A DNA stretch of 64,000 nt from Pseudomonas taeanensis MS-3 (GTDB lineage: Bacteria > Pseudomonadota > Gammaproteobacteria > Pseudomonadales > Pseudomonadaceae). The DNA is taken from positions 248,001-312,000 of the forward strand of contig NZ_AWSQ01000009.1 of assembly GCF_000498575.2 (NCBI RefSeq). Direction: 5' to 3'. Made by a program: the position numbers and the translations under genes. Below, one piece after another: positions 1 through 8,527 of this stretch. The notes under the pieces are model-generated. The model did no database searches. It was not told the DNA's origin and saw only the letters and a program-made list of their open reading frames with translations. How positions within the stretch are numbered: position 1 is the first letter of the stretch; every line of letters begins with the position of its first letter.

Positions 1-1
1 G

Positions 2-1945
2 GCCTACCGTACTGGCCGTGGGCGCATCCATATCCGCGCTCGCGCCGCGTTCGAAGATATCGATAAGGTCGGCGGTCGTCAGCAGATCGTCGTCACCGAG
101 CTGCCGTATCAGCTGAACAAGGCGCGGTTGATCGAGAAGATCGCCGAGCTGGTGAAAGAGAAGAAGCTCGAGGGCATCACCGAGCTGCGCGATGAGTCCG
201 ACAAAGACGGTATGCGTATCGTCATCGAGTTGCGCCGCGGCGAAGTACCGGAGGTGATCCTCAACAACCTCTACGCCCAGACCCAGATGCAGAGTGTGTT
301 CGGCATCAACGTGGTCGCCCTGATCGACGGTCAGCCGAAGATTCTCAACCTCAAGGACATGCTTGAGGCCTTTATTCTGCATCGCCGCGAAGTGGTCACC
401 CGACGCACCGTATTCGAGTTGCGCAAGGCGCGTGAGCGCGGGCATATCCTCGAAGGCCAGGCAGTCGCGCTGTCCAATATCGATCCGGTGATCGCCGTGA
501 TCAAAGCCTCGCCAAGCCCGGCGGAAGCCAAAGCGTCGCTGATCGCCACGCCGTGGGAGTCCAGTGCCGTGGAAGCCATGGTTGAGCGCGCGGGTGCCGA
601 TGCCTGTCGGCCGGAAGGTCTCGCGCCGGAATTTGGCCTGCGCGATGGCAAATACTTCCTCTCGCCGGAGCAGGCTCAGGCCATTCTCGATCTGCGTCTG
701 CACCGCTTGACCGGTCTGGAGCATGAGAAGCTGCTGGGCGAATACCAGGAAATTCTCAATCAGATTGGTGAGCTGATTCGCATCCTCACCAGCGCCGTAC
801 GTTTGATGGAAGTCATTCGCGAGGAACTGGAAGGCATCAAAGCGGAGTTCGGCGACGTTCGTCGCACCGAGATTCTCGATGCCCGCCTGGACCTGACCCT
901 GGGCGACTTGATCACCGAAGAAGAACGTGTGGTGACCATTTCCCACACCGGTTACGCCAAGTCCCAGCCGTTGGCTGCCTATCAGGCGCAACGCCGTGGC
1001 GGTAAAGGCAAGTCGGCGACCGGGATCAAGGATGAGGACTACATCGCTCACCTGTTGGTCGCCAATAGCCATACCACGCTGTTGCTGTTCTCCAGCAAGG
1101 GCAAGGTGTACTGGATGAAGACCTACGAGATTCCGGAAGCTTCGCGCGCTGCGCGCGGGCGTCCGCTGGTCAACCTGCTGCCGCTGAGTGAGGGTGAGTT
1201 CATCACCACCATGCTGCCGGTTGAGGAATACACCGAAGGTCACTTCATCTTCATGGCGACCGCTGGCGGTACCGTGAAGAAAACTCCGTTGGAGCAGTTC
1301 AGTCGTCAGCGTAGCGTTGGCCTGATTGCCCTGGAGCTGGATGAAGGCGACACGCTGATTTCCGCCTCCATCACCGATGGCAGCCGTGAAGTCATGCTGT
1401 TCTCCGATGGCGGCAAGGTCACCCGTTTCAAGGAAAGCGACGTGCGTGCCATGGGCCGCACGGCTCGCGGTGTGCGCGGCATGCGTCTGCCGGAAGGTCA
1501 GAAACTGATTTCCATGCTGATTCCGGAGGAGGGTAGCGAGATCCTCACCGCCTCTGAGCGTGGCTATGGCAAGCGCACGTCGATTTCGGAGTTCCCGGAG
1601 TACAAGCGTGGCGGCCAGGGTGTGATTGCCATGGTCAGCAACGAGCGCAATGGCAAGCTGGTCGGCGCCGTTCAGGTGCTTGATGGCGAGGAAATCATGC
1701 TGATTTCCGATCAGGGTACCTTGGTGCGTACCCGCGTTGGCGAGGTCTCCAGCCTGGGTCGCAATACCCAGGGCGTGACCCTGATCAAGCTGGCCAAGGA
1801 TGAGAAGCTGGTGGGTCTTGAGCGTGTGCAGGAACCGTCTGAAGTCGAGGGCGATGAACTGGAAGGCGAAGAGGCTGCTGGCGAAGAGATTGCAGGCGAG
1901 GCGCTGGACGGCATGGCTGACGAAAGTCCGGTCGACCAGGAGTGA
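2..1945 (+). CDS. gyrA: DNA gyrase subunit A, C-terminal part (5' end outside window)
   Basis: About 647 codons of the gyrase A subunit are present and the reading frame is open from base 2, so the start and the catalytic tyrosine lie upstream of the window. What remains is the end of the breakage-reunion core with its coiled coil, then the C-terminal beta-pinwheel that wraps DNA and permits negative supercoiling. The GyrA box QRRGGKG is encoded at 989-1009. The protein ends in a strongly acidic tail rich in Glu, Asp and Gly, as is usual for pseudomonad GyrA. The gene runs in the same direction as serC, with about 100 bases between them. Identification is secure. Confidence 0.97.
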   Translation, partial: AYRTGRGRIHIRARAAFEDIDKVGGRQQIVVTELPYQLNKARLIEKIAELVKEKKLEGITELRDESDKDGMRIVIELRRGEVPEVILNNLYAQTQMQSVFGINVVALIDGQPKILNLKDMLEAFILHRREVVTRRTVFELRKARERGHILEGQAVALSNIDPVIAVIKASPSPAEAKASLIATPWESSAVEAMVERAGADACRPEGLAPEFGLRDGKYFLSPEQAQAILDLRLHRLTGLEHEKLLGEYQEILNQIGELIRILTSAVRLMEVIREELEGIKAEFGDVRRTEILDARLDLTLGDLITEEERVVTISHTGYAKSQPLAAYQAQRRGGKGKSATGIKDEDYIAHLLVANSHTTLLLFSSKGKVYWMKTYEIPEASRAARGRPLVNLLPLSEGEFITTMLPVEEYTEGHFIFMATAGGTVKKTPLEQFSRQRSVGLIALELDEGDTLISASITDGSREVMLFSDGGKVTRFKESDVRAMGRTARGVRGMRLPEGQKLISMLIPEEGSEILTASERGYGKRTSISEFPEYKRGGQGVIAMVSNERNGKLVGAVQVLDGEEIMLISDQGTLVRTRVGEVSSLGRNTQGVTLIKLAKDEKLVGLERVQEPSEVEGDELEGEEAAGEEIAGEALDGMADESPVDQE

Positions 1946-1953
1946 CGCGACTG

Positions 1954-1976
1954 AGCGAGGCCGCTTAGGCCTCGCT
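1954..1976 (+). terminator. Hairpin after gyrA without a U-tract
   Basis: A perfect 9-bp stem (AGCGAGGCC/GGCCTCGCT) with a 5-base loop starts 8 bases after the gyrA stop. No run of T follows, so it is either a weak terminator or an mRNA 3'-end stabiliser that lets part of the transcription continue into serC. Confidence 0.5.
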
Positions 1977-2046
1977 CGCTGCCCTGTAGGATTCGGCGGG
2001 CATGCCGCGAAGCGGTGGTCCGTCCAACATTTGAGCGAGAGTGGAT

Positions 2047-3132
2047 GTGAGCAAGCGAGCCTTTAACTTCTGCGCCGGCCCTGCCGCGCTTCCTGAAGCT
2101 GTTCTGCAACGCGCCCAGGCGGAGCTCCTCGACTGGCAGGGTAAAGGCCTGTCGGTGATGGAGATGAGTCACCGCAGTGACGATTACATGGCCATCGCCA
2201 GCAAGGCTGAGCAGGATCTTCGCGACCTGCTCGCCATTCCCTCCGACTATAAAGTGCTGTTCCTGCAGGGCGGTGCCAGCCAGCAATTCGCCGAAATCCC
2301 TCTGAACCTGTTGCCGGAAGACGGCGTCGCCGATTACATCGACACCGGCATCTGGTCGAAGAAAAGCATCGACGAGGCTCGTCGCTACGGCAACATCAAC
2401 GTCGCTGCTAGCGCCGAGCCTTACGACTATTTTGCTATTCCCGGGCAGAACGAGTGGCAGTTGTCGAAAGATGCCGCTTACCTGCATTACGCCAGCAATG
2501 AAACCATTGGCGGCCTGGAGTTTGACTGGGTTCCAGAAGTAGGCGATGTGCCTTTGGTGGTGGACATGTCCTCGGACATCCTCTCGCGGCCTATCGATGT
2601 GTCGAAATTCGGCCTGATCTACGCCGGTGCGCAGAAGAACATCGGCCCCAGCGGTCTGGTGGTGGTGATTGTCCGTGAAGACCTGCTCGGGCGTGCCCGT
2701 AGCGCCTGCCCGACCATGCTCAACTACAAGATCGCCGCCGACAACGGCTCGATGTACAACACGCCGGCGACGTTCTCCTGGTATCTCTCCGGCCTGGTGT
2801 TCGAGTGGCTGAAGGAGTTGGGCGGCGTCGAGGTCATGGAGCAGCGCAACCGTGCCAAGAAGGAGCTTCTCTATGGCGCCATCGACAGCAGTGAGTTGTA
2901 CAGTAATCCGATCGCGGTGAATGCGCGCTCCTGGATGAATGTGCCGTTCCGTTTGGCCGATGAGCGCCTCGACAAGACGTTCCTCGCCGGCGCCGATGCA
3001 CGTGGTCTGCTCAATCTCAAGGGCCATCGCTCGGTCGGTGGCATGCGCGCATCCATCTATAACGCGGTAGGTCTCGACGCGGTGCAGGCTCTGGTAGCCT
3101 ATATGGCTGAGTTCGAGAAGGAGCACGGCTGA
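2047..3132 (+). CDS. serC: Phosphoserine aminotransferase
   Basis: SerC is a PLP-dependent aminotransferase that makes 3-phosphoserine from 3-phosphohydroxypyruvate and glutamate, and also serves pyridoxal phosphate synthesis. The product is 361 residues, normal for the family. It opens with SKRAFNFCAGPAALP and carries the PLP-lysine motif YAGAQKNIGPSG. The GTG at 2047 is preferred over the in-frame GTG at 2041 because related proteins begin with SKRAFNF and a GAGAG element lies at a workable distance. Its stop overlaps the pheA start by one base, so translation of the two is probably coupled. It is the first gene of the aromatic/histidine/serine supraoperon. Confidence 0.95.
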   Translation: MSKRAFNFCAGPAALPEAVLQRAQAELLDWQGKGLSVMEMSHRSDDYMAIASKAEQDLRDLLAIPSDYKVLFLQGGASQQFAEIPLNLLPEDGVADYIDTGIWSKKSIDEARRYGNINVAASAEPYDYFAIPGQNEWQLSKDAAYLHYASNETIGGLEFDWVPEVGDVPLVVDMSSDILSRPIDVSKFGLIYAGAQKNIGPSGLVVVIVREDLLGRARSACPTMLNYKIAADNGSMYNTPATFSWYLSGLVFEWLKELGGVEVMEQRNRAKKELLYGAIDSSELYSNPIAVNARSWMNVPFRLADERLDKTFLAGADARGLLNLKGHRSVGGMRASIYNAVGLDAVQALVAYMAEFEKEHG

Positions 3133-4238
3133 TGACGGATGTAATCTCCGAGCAAGAGCTGCAAGCCCTGCGTCTGCGCATCGACAATCTCGACGAGAAA
3201 ATCCTCGAGCTGATCAGTGATCGTGCGCGCTGTGCCGAAGAAGTGGCGCGGGTCAAGATGAAAGCGTTGCCGGAAGGCGAGAAACCGGTGTTCTATCGCC
3301 CGGAGCGCGAGGCCGAGGTGCTCAAGCGCATCATGCAGCGCAACCAGGGCCCGCTGGGTAACGAGGAAATGGCGCGCTTGTTCCGCGAGATCATGTCCTC
3401 GTGCCTGGCCCTGGAAAACCCGCTCAAGGTCGCCTACCTCGGTCCGGAGGGAACCTTCTCTCAGGCCGCGGCAATGAAGCACTTCGGTCACGCGGTGATC
3501 AGTGTGCCGATGGCGGCGATCGACGAAGTGTTCCGCGAGGTGGCCGCCGGTGCGGTCAACTTCGGCGTGGTGCCGGTGGAAAACTCTACCGAAGGCGCGA
3601 TCAACCACACCCTGGACAGCTTCCTCGAGCACGACATGGTGATCTGTGGTGAGGTCGAATTACGTATTCACCACCATTTGCTGGTCGGCGAAACCACCAA
3701 GACCGACAGGATCACGCGGATCTACTCGCACGCCCAGTCGTTGGCCCAGTGCCGCAAGTGGCTGGATGCGCATTACCCGAACGTTGAGCGGGTCGCGGTT
3801 TCGAGCAATGCGGATGCGGCCAAGCGGGTGAAGGGTGAGTGGAATTCGGCGGCGATTGCCGGTGATATGGCGGCAAATCTCTATGGTCTGAGCAAGCTGG
3901 CCGAGAAAATTGAGGACCGTCCGGATAACTCCACGCGCTTCTTGATCATCGGCAGCCAGGAAGTGCCGCCGACCGGTGACGACAAGACCTCGATCATCGT
4001 TTCGATGAGCAACAAGCCCGGCGCCTTGCATGAGTTGCTGGTGCCGTTCCATCACAACGGTATTGACCTGACCCGCATCGAAACCCGTCCGTCGCGCAGT
4101 GGCAAGTGGACCTACGTGTTCTTCATCGACTTCGTTGGGCACCATCGCGATCCGCTGATCAAGGACGTGCTCGAGAAGATCAACCAGGAAGCCGTGGCTC
4201 TCAAGGTGCTGGGTTCCTATCCCAAGGCGGTTCTGTAG
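3132..4238 (+). CDS. pheA: Bifunctional chorismate mutase / prephenate dehydratase (P-protein)
   Basis: PheA converts chorismate to prephenate and then to phenylpyruvate for phenylalanine synthesis. Three domains can be read in the 368 residues: an N-terminal AroQ chorismate mutase helix bundle (about 5-90), a prephenate dehydratase domain beginning at KVAYLGPEGTFSQAA (about 98-275), and a C-terminal ACT domain with the GALHELL and RIETRPSRSG motifs that bind phenylalanine for feedback control. The second motif has ETRP where the enterobacterial enzyme has ESRP, which I believe is normal in pseudomonads. It overlaps serC by one base and precedes hisC by about 90 bases. Confidence 0.96.
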   Translation: MTDVISEQELQALRLRIDNLDEKILELISDRARCAEEVARVKMKALPEGEKPVFYRPEREAEVLKRIMQRNQGPLGNEEMARLFREIMSSCLALENPLKVAYLGPEGTFSQAAAMKHFGHAVISVPMAAIDEVFREVAAGAVNFGVVPVENSTEGAINHTLDSFLEHDMVICGEVELRIHHHLLVGETTKTDRITRIYSHAQSLAQCRKWLDAHYPNVERVAVSSNADAAKRVKGEWNSAAIAGDMAANLYGLSKLAEKIEDRPDNSTRFLIIGSQEVPPTGDDKTSIIVSMSNKPGALHELLVPFHHNGIDLTRIETRPSRSGKWTYVFFIDFVGHHRDPLIKDVLEKINQEAVALKVLGSYPKAVL

Positions 4239-4329
4239 ATTGCCTGTCCGCTAGCCTGGGACAATCAGGCTGCGGGTGTGGGATGGCGGGCGCGCCGCGC
4301 GAGTGGGACGGATCAACAAGAGGCAAGTA

Positions 4330-5439
4330 ATGAGCTGTGATTTCCTCGGCCTGGCCCAACCAGGCGTGCAAAAGCTGTCGCCCTATGTGCCGGGCAAGCC
4401 GGTGGACGAGTTGGCTCGCGAACTGGATCTCGATCCGGCGAGCATCGTCAAACTGGCCAGTAACGAGAACCCGCTGGGACCGAGTCCCAAGGTGCTGGAG
4501 GCGATTAGCGCCGAACTGGCCGAGCTCACGCGTTACCCTGACGGTAATGGTTTCGCCCTGAAGCGCCAGTTGGCGGCGCACTGCGGCGTAGCGCTCAATC
4601 AGGTCACCCTTGGCAACGGCTCCAATGATATCCTCGAGCTGGTCGCTCGCGCCTACCTGGCGCCGGGCTTGAATGCGGTGTTCAGTGAGCACGCCTTTGC
4701 CGTCTATCCGATCGCCACTCAGGCGGTCGGTGCGCAAGGCAGGGCGGTACCGGCCAAAGACTACGGCCATGACCTGGATGGCATGCTCGCGGCGATCGAT
4801 GAGAATACCCGCGTGATCTTCGTTGCCAACCCCAATAACCCTACCGGGACCTGGTTTGGTCCGCAGGCACTGAGCGATTTTCTCGCGCGTGTGCCGGAGC
4901 GTGTGCTGGTGGTGCTGGATGAGGCCTACATCGAGTACGCCGAAGGCGACGAACTGCCGGACGGCCTCGAGTACCTGAGCCGATATCCGAATCTGCTGGT
5001 ATCGCGCACCTTCTCCAAGGCTTACGGGCTGGCTGCGCTGCGTGTGGGCTACGGAATCAGTTCGGCGCCGGTAGCCGATGTGCTGAATCGTGTGCGTCAG
5101 CCGTTCAACGTCAACAGCCTGGCCTTGGCTGCAGCCTGTGCGGCGTTGAGTGATAGCGAGTATCTAGCCGACAGTCGTCGCGTCAACGATGCTGGTATGG
5201 CGCAACTGCAGGACGGTTTACGGGCGATGGATTTGAGCTGGATTCCATCCAGGGGTAATTTCATCGCCGTAGACCTTGGCCGCGAGTCCATGCCGCTTTA
5301 TCAGGCTCTGCTGCGCGAGGGCGTAATTGTGCGTCCGGTTGCCAATTACGGTATGCCGCATCACTTGCGAGTGTCCATTGGCTTGCCTGAAGAGAATGCC
5401 CGTTTCCTCGAGGCGTTGGCCAAGGTGCTCGACGCGTGA
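4330..5439 (+). CDS. hisC: Histidinol-phosphate aminotransferase
   Basis: This is a class I/II PLP aminotransferase of 369 residues. It transaminates imidazole acetol phosphate in histidine synthesis and, in this operon context, probably also aromatic keto acids (inference from its neighbours). The signatures are KLASNENPLGPSP near the N-terminus, the NPNNPTGTW loop, and the PLP lysine in SRTFSKAYGLAALRVGY. The ATG at 4330 follows an AAGAGG element, and upstream in-frame codons are not conserved-looking. Its TGA overlaps the GTG of tyrA-aroA. It corresponds to the second hisC copy (hisC2) of P. aeruginosa, which lies outside the his operon. Confidence 0.94.
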   Translation: MSCDFLGLAQPGVQKLSPYVPGKPVDELARELDLDPASIVKLASNENPLGPSPKVLEAISAELAELTRYPDGNGFALKRQLAAHCGVALNQVTLGNGSNDILELVARAYLAPGLNAVFSEHAFAVYPIATQAVGAQGRAVPAKDYGHDLDGMLAAIDENTRVIFVANPNNPTGTWFGPQALSDFLARVPERVLVVLDEAYIEYAEGDELPDGLEYLSRYPNLLVSRTFSKAYGLAALRVGYGISSAPVADVLNRVRQPFNVNSLALAAACAALSDSEYLADSRRVNDAGMAQLQDGLRAMDLSWIPSRGNFIAVDLGRESMPLYQALLREGVIVRPVANYGMPHHLRVSIGLPEENARFLEALAKVLDA

Positions 5440-7694
5440 GTGAGTTGAAGGCTGCAGCCGTCAATAAGGTGCAATCCAATGCTCCGATAATCGGTCGCCT
5501 GGTGGTGGTCGGTCTCGGCCTGATTGGCGGCTCTTTCGCCAAGGGGCTGCGTGAGCGTGGAGTCTGTCGTGAGGTGGTGGGCGTCGACCTTGATCCGCAA
5601 TCGCGGCAGCTGGCTGTCGAGCTGGGTGTTGTCGATCGCTGTGAGGAGCATCTGGCCGTCGCCTGTCAGGGTGCCGAGGTGATCCAGCTGGCGGTGCCTA
5701 TACTGGCGATGGAAAAGCTGCTGGGTGAGCTGGCCAAGCTCGACTTGGGTGCTGCCGTGCTTACCGATGTCGGCAGCGCCAAAGGCAATGTGGTGCGTGC
5801 TGCCCGTTTGGCCTTCGGTGAGATGCCGGCGCGTTTCGTGCCGGGCCACCCGATTGCCGGATCCGAACAGAGTGGGGTCGAGGCGGCCAATGTCGAGTTG
5901 TTCCGCCGGCATAAAGTGATTCTGACGCCGCTGCAGCAAACCGATGCGCAGGCCGTGCAGCTGGTCGATCGTCTTTGGTGCGAGCTGGGGGCGGATGTCG
6001 AGCACATGCAGGTCGAGCATCATGATCATGTGCTCGCCGCGACCAGCCATCTGCCTCATCTGTTGGCATTTGGCCTTGTCGACTCGTTGGCCAAGCGCGG
6101 CGAGAACCTGGAAATTTTTCGCTACGCAGCCGGTGGATTTCGCGATTTTACGCGGATTGCCGGTAGCGATCCGGTGATGTGGCACGACATCTTTCTCGCT
6201 AATCGCGAGGCGGTGCTGCGTAACCTGGATGTATTTCGCGCCGACCTCGACGCATTGCGTGAGGCGGTCGACGCAGGGGACGGGCATCAACTGTTGGGCG
6301 TATTTACTCGCGCCCGCGTGGCTCGCGAGCATTTCAGTAAAATTTTAGCCCGTAGGGCCTATGTGGACGCTATGCACTCGAATGATCTGATTTTTCTGGC
6401 AAACCCCGGCGGCACGCTTTCTGGACGAATTCGCGTTCCGGGCGACAAATCCATTTCTCACCGCTCGATCATGCTCGGCTCGCTGGCCGAAGGCACGACC
6501 GAGGTCGAGGGCTTTCTCGAGGGCGAAGATGCCCTGGCGACCCTGCAGGCATTCCGCGACATGGGGGTGGTCATCGAAGGCCCACACCATGGTCGCGTGA
6601 CCATTCACGGGGTAGGCCTGCATGGCTTGCAGCCGCCGCCTGGGCCGATCTACCTAGGTAATTCGGGCACCTCCATGCGCCTGCTCTCTGGTTTGCTTGC
6701 GGCGCAGTCGTTCGACACTACCCTGACCGGCGACGCCTCGTTGACCAAGCGTCCGATGAATCGCGTGGCCAAGCCGTTGCGCGCCATGGGAGCGTTGATC
6801 GAGACGGCCGCCGAGGGCCGTCCGCCGCTGACTATTCGTGGCGGGCGCCGCCTCGGCGGCATGACGTATGAAATGCCGATGGCCAGCGCCCAGGTGAAAT
6901 CCAGCCTGTTGCTCGCCGGGCTCTATGCGGCCGGTACCACCACGGTGATTGAGCCGGCGCCGACCCGTGATCATACCGAGCGAATGCTGCGCGGCTTCGG
7001 TTATCCGGTGGCGGTCGAGGGCAAGGCCGCGACCGTGGAATCCGGACACAAGCTGACGGCGACCCATATCGAGGTGCCAGCGGATATCTCCTCCGCGGCG
7101 TTCTTCCTGGTGGCGGCAAGCATTGCCGAGGGTTCGGAACTGCTGCTTGAGCATGTCGGTATCAATCCGACCCGTACTGGGGTGATCGACATCCTCAAGT
7201 TGATGGGCGGCGATATCAGTCTGGAAAACCAGCGTGAGGTCGGTGGCGAGCCGGTGGCGGACATCCGGGTGCGCTCGGCCAAACTCAAGGGTATCGATAT
7301 TCCAGAAGACCTGGTTCCATTGGCGATTGACGAGTTTCCAGTGTTGTTCGTCGCTGCGGCCTGCGCCGAGGGACGCACCGTGCTGCGCGGCGCCGAAGAG
7401 CTGCGGGTCAAGGAGTCGGACCGTATTCAGGTCATGGCTGATGGTTTGTTGGCGTTGGGTGTCAAGGCCGAGCCGACACCAGATGGCATCATCATTGAGG
7501 GCAGCAGCATCGGTGGCGGCGAGGTGCACAGCCACGGTGATCACCGTATCGCCATGGCCTTTAGTGTGGCTTCGTTGCGTGCTACCGCGCCGATCCGTAT
7601 CCATGATTGCGCCAACGTCGCGACCTCCTTCCCGAATTTTCTCTCCTTGGCGGCCCAGGTCGGTATTCGGGTCAGTGAGGAGGCTAAGTCATGA
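5436..7694 (+). CDS. tyrA-aroA: Fused prephenate dehydrogenase and EPSP synthase
   Basis: This 752-residue protein joins two shikimate-pathway enzymes. Residues from about 20 to 305 are a TyrA-type NAD(P)-dependent dehydrogenase with the dinucleotide motif VVVGLGLIGGSFAKGL. From about 320 to the end is 5-enolpyruvylshikimate-3-phosphate synthase, opening with RIRVPGDKSISHRS. Motifs such as LLEGEDAL-like LEGEDALATLQ, GDASLTKRPM and SAQVKSSLLLAGL place it nearer the class II (CP4-like) synthases than the E. coli type. It starts with a GTG overlapping the hisC stop and ends overlapping cmk by four bases. The fusion is a known feature of Pseudomonas. Confidence 0.94.
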   Translation: MSELKAAAVNKVQSNAPIIGRLVVVGLGLIGGSFAKGLRERGVCREVVGVDLDPQSRQLAVELGVVDRCEEHLAVACQGAEVIQLAVPILAMEKLLGELAKLDLGAAVLTDVGSAKGNVVRAARLAFGEMPARFVPGHPIAGSEQSGVEAANVELFRRHKVILTPLQQTDAQAVQLVDRLWCELGADVEHMQVEHHDHVLAATSHLPHLLAFGLVDSLAKRGENLEIFRYAAGGFRDFTRIAGSDPVMWHDIFLANREAVLRNLDVFRADLDALREAVDAGDGHQLLGVFTRARVAREHFSKILARRAYVDAMHSNDLIFLANPGGTLSGRIRVPGDKSISHRSIMLGSLAEGTTEVEGFLEGEDALATLQAFRDMGVVIEGPHHGRVTIHGVGLHGLQPPPGPIYLGNSGTSMRLLSGLLAAQSFDTTLTGDASLTKRPMNRVAKPLRAMGALIETAAEGRPPLTIRGGRRLGGMTYEMPMASAQVKSSLLLAGLYAAGTTTVIEPAPTRDHTERMLRGFGYPVAVEGKAATVESGHKLTATHIEVPADISSAAFFLVAASIAEGSELLLEHVGINPTRTGVIDILKLMGGDISLENQREVGGEPVADIRVRSAKLKGIDIPEDLVPLAIDEFPVLFVAAACAEGRTVLRGAEELRVKESDRIQVMADGLLALGVKAEPTPDGIIIEGSSIGGGEVHSHGDHRIAMAFSVASLRATAPIRIHDCANVATSFPNFLSLAAQVGIRVSEEAKS

Positions 7695-8380
7695 CTGTTC
7701 AGGCGCCGGTAATCACCATCGATGGGCCGAGCGGGTCGGGCAAGGGCACCATTGCTGGGCTGCTGGCTCAGAAGTTGGGTTGGAGTCTGCTCGACTCAGG
7801 AGCGCTTTATCGTTTGCTGGCGTTCGCCGCGCGTAATCATGGTGTCGACCTGACCAATGAGGAGGCAATGAAAGTGCTTGCCGCTCATCTGGATGTGCAG
7901 TTCGTTGCTGTCGCCGATGGGCAGGCTCAGCGAATCATTCTGGAAGGCGAGGAAGTGACCGACGCCATCCGCAATGAACAGATTGGTGCGGGCGCCTCCC
8001 AGGTCGCTGCGCTTCCGGCAGTGCGCGAGGCGTTGTTGCAGCGCCAGCGGGCCTTTTTGGAAATGCCGGGCTTGGTGGCCGATGGTCGAGACATGGGTAC
8101 CGTGGTGTTTCCAGAGGCGCCGCTGAAAGTGTTCTTGACCGCCAGCGCGGAAGAGCGTGCTCGGCGGCGTTACTTGCAGTTGAAGGCCAAGGGTGATGAT
8201 GTTAATCTTGCGAGTCTCCTCGACGAGATCCGGGCGCGTGATGAACGCGATATCCAGCGCGCAGTGGCTCCACTCAAACCGGCGGCCGATGCGATACAAC
8301 TGGATTCCACTGAGCTTTCGATCGAGCAGGTGCTGCAACGAATTCTAAGCGAGGTCGCCAACCGCGATCTCGCTGAGTGA
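7691..8380 (+). CDS. cmk: Cytidylate kinase
   Basis: CMP/dCMP kinase of 229 residues, the normal size. The P-loop IDGPSGSGKGTIAGLLA lies at residues 8-24 and the substrate-binding DGRDMGTVVFP motif near residue 130. It phosphorylates CMP to CDP in pyrimidine salvage and mRNA turnover. The ATG overlaps the aroA stop (ATGA). The cmk-rpsA pairing is widely conserved; here a strong hairpin with a T-run separates the two, so rpsA is probably expressed largely from its own signals. Confidence 0.96.
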   Translation: MTVQAPVITIDGPSGSGKGTIAGLLAQKLGWSLLDSGALYRLLAFAARNHGVDLTNEEAMKVLAAHLDVQFVAVADGQAQRIILEGEEVTDAIRNEQIGAGASQVAALPAVREALLQRQRAFLEMPGLVADGRDMGTVVFPEAPLKVFLTASAEERARRRYLQLKAKGDDVNLASLLDEIRARDERDIQRAVAPLKPAADAIQLDSTELSIEQVLQRILSEVANRDLAE

Positions 8381-8411
8381 GAAGAACCGCAGCGCAAGCT
8401 GAATGGTTCGC

Positions 8412-8457
8412 AAGGAGGCATACGGGAAACCAGTCCATTCCCGTTGGCCTCTTTTTA
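8412..8457 (+). terminator. Terminator or attenuator between cmk and rpsA
   Basis: A long stem (GAGGC at 8415-8419 with GCCTC at 8447-8451, continued after a 2-base bulge by ACGGGAA at 8422-8428 with TTCCCGT at 8438-8444) is followed at once by TTTTT. It has the form of an intrinsic terminator. Because rpsA starts 70 bases later, it may act as an attenuator in the rpsA leader or simply end the supraoperon transcript. Confidence 0.7.
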
Positions 8458-8468
8458 TATGAACGTAC

Positions 8469-8488
8469 CCACATTGTCTGGAATGTGG
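8469..8488 (+). promoter_or_regulatory. Hairpin in the rpsA leader
   Basis: CCACATT/AATGTGG forms a 7-bp stem with a 6-base loop, ending 39 bases before the rpsA ATG. The rpsA ribosome site itself is weak (AGGA before AATTAAA). Structured leaders with poor Shine-Dalgarno sequences are typical of rpsA mRNAs, which S1 protein autoregulates; that this hairpin takes part is inference. Confidence 0.4.
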
Positions 8489-8527
8489 TTTGGGCGGATT
8501 CCCTGCCCTGAATCAACAGGAATTAAA

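Noticed and set aside
1711..3126. A 471-codon reverse frame over gyrA and serC
   Set aside because: Antisense shadow of two certain genes, with the same His/Arg-rich composition.
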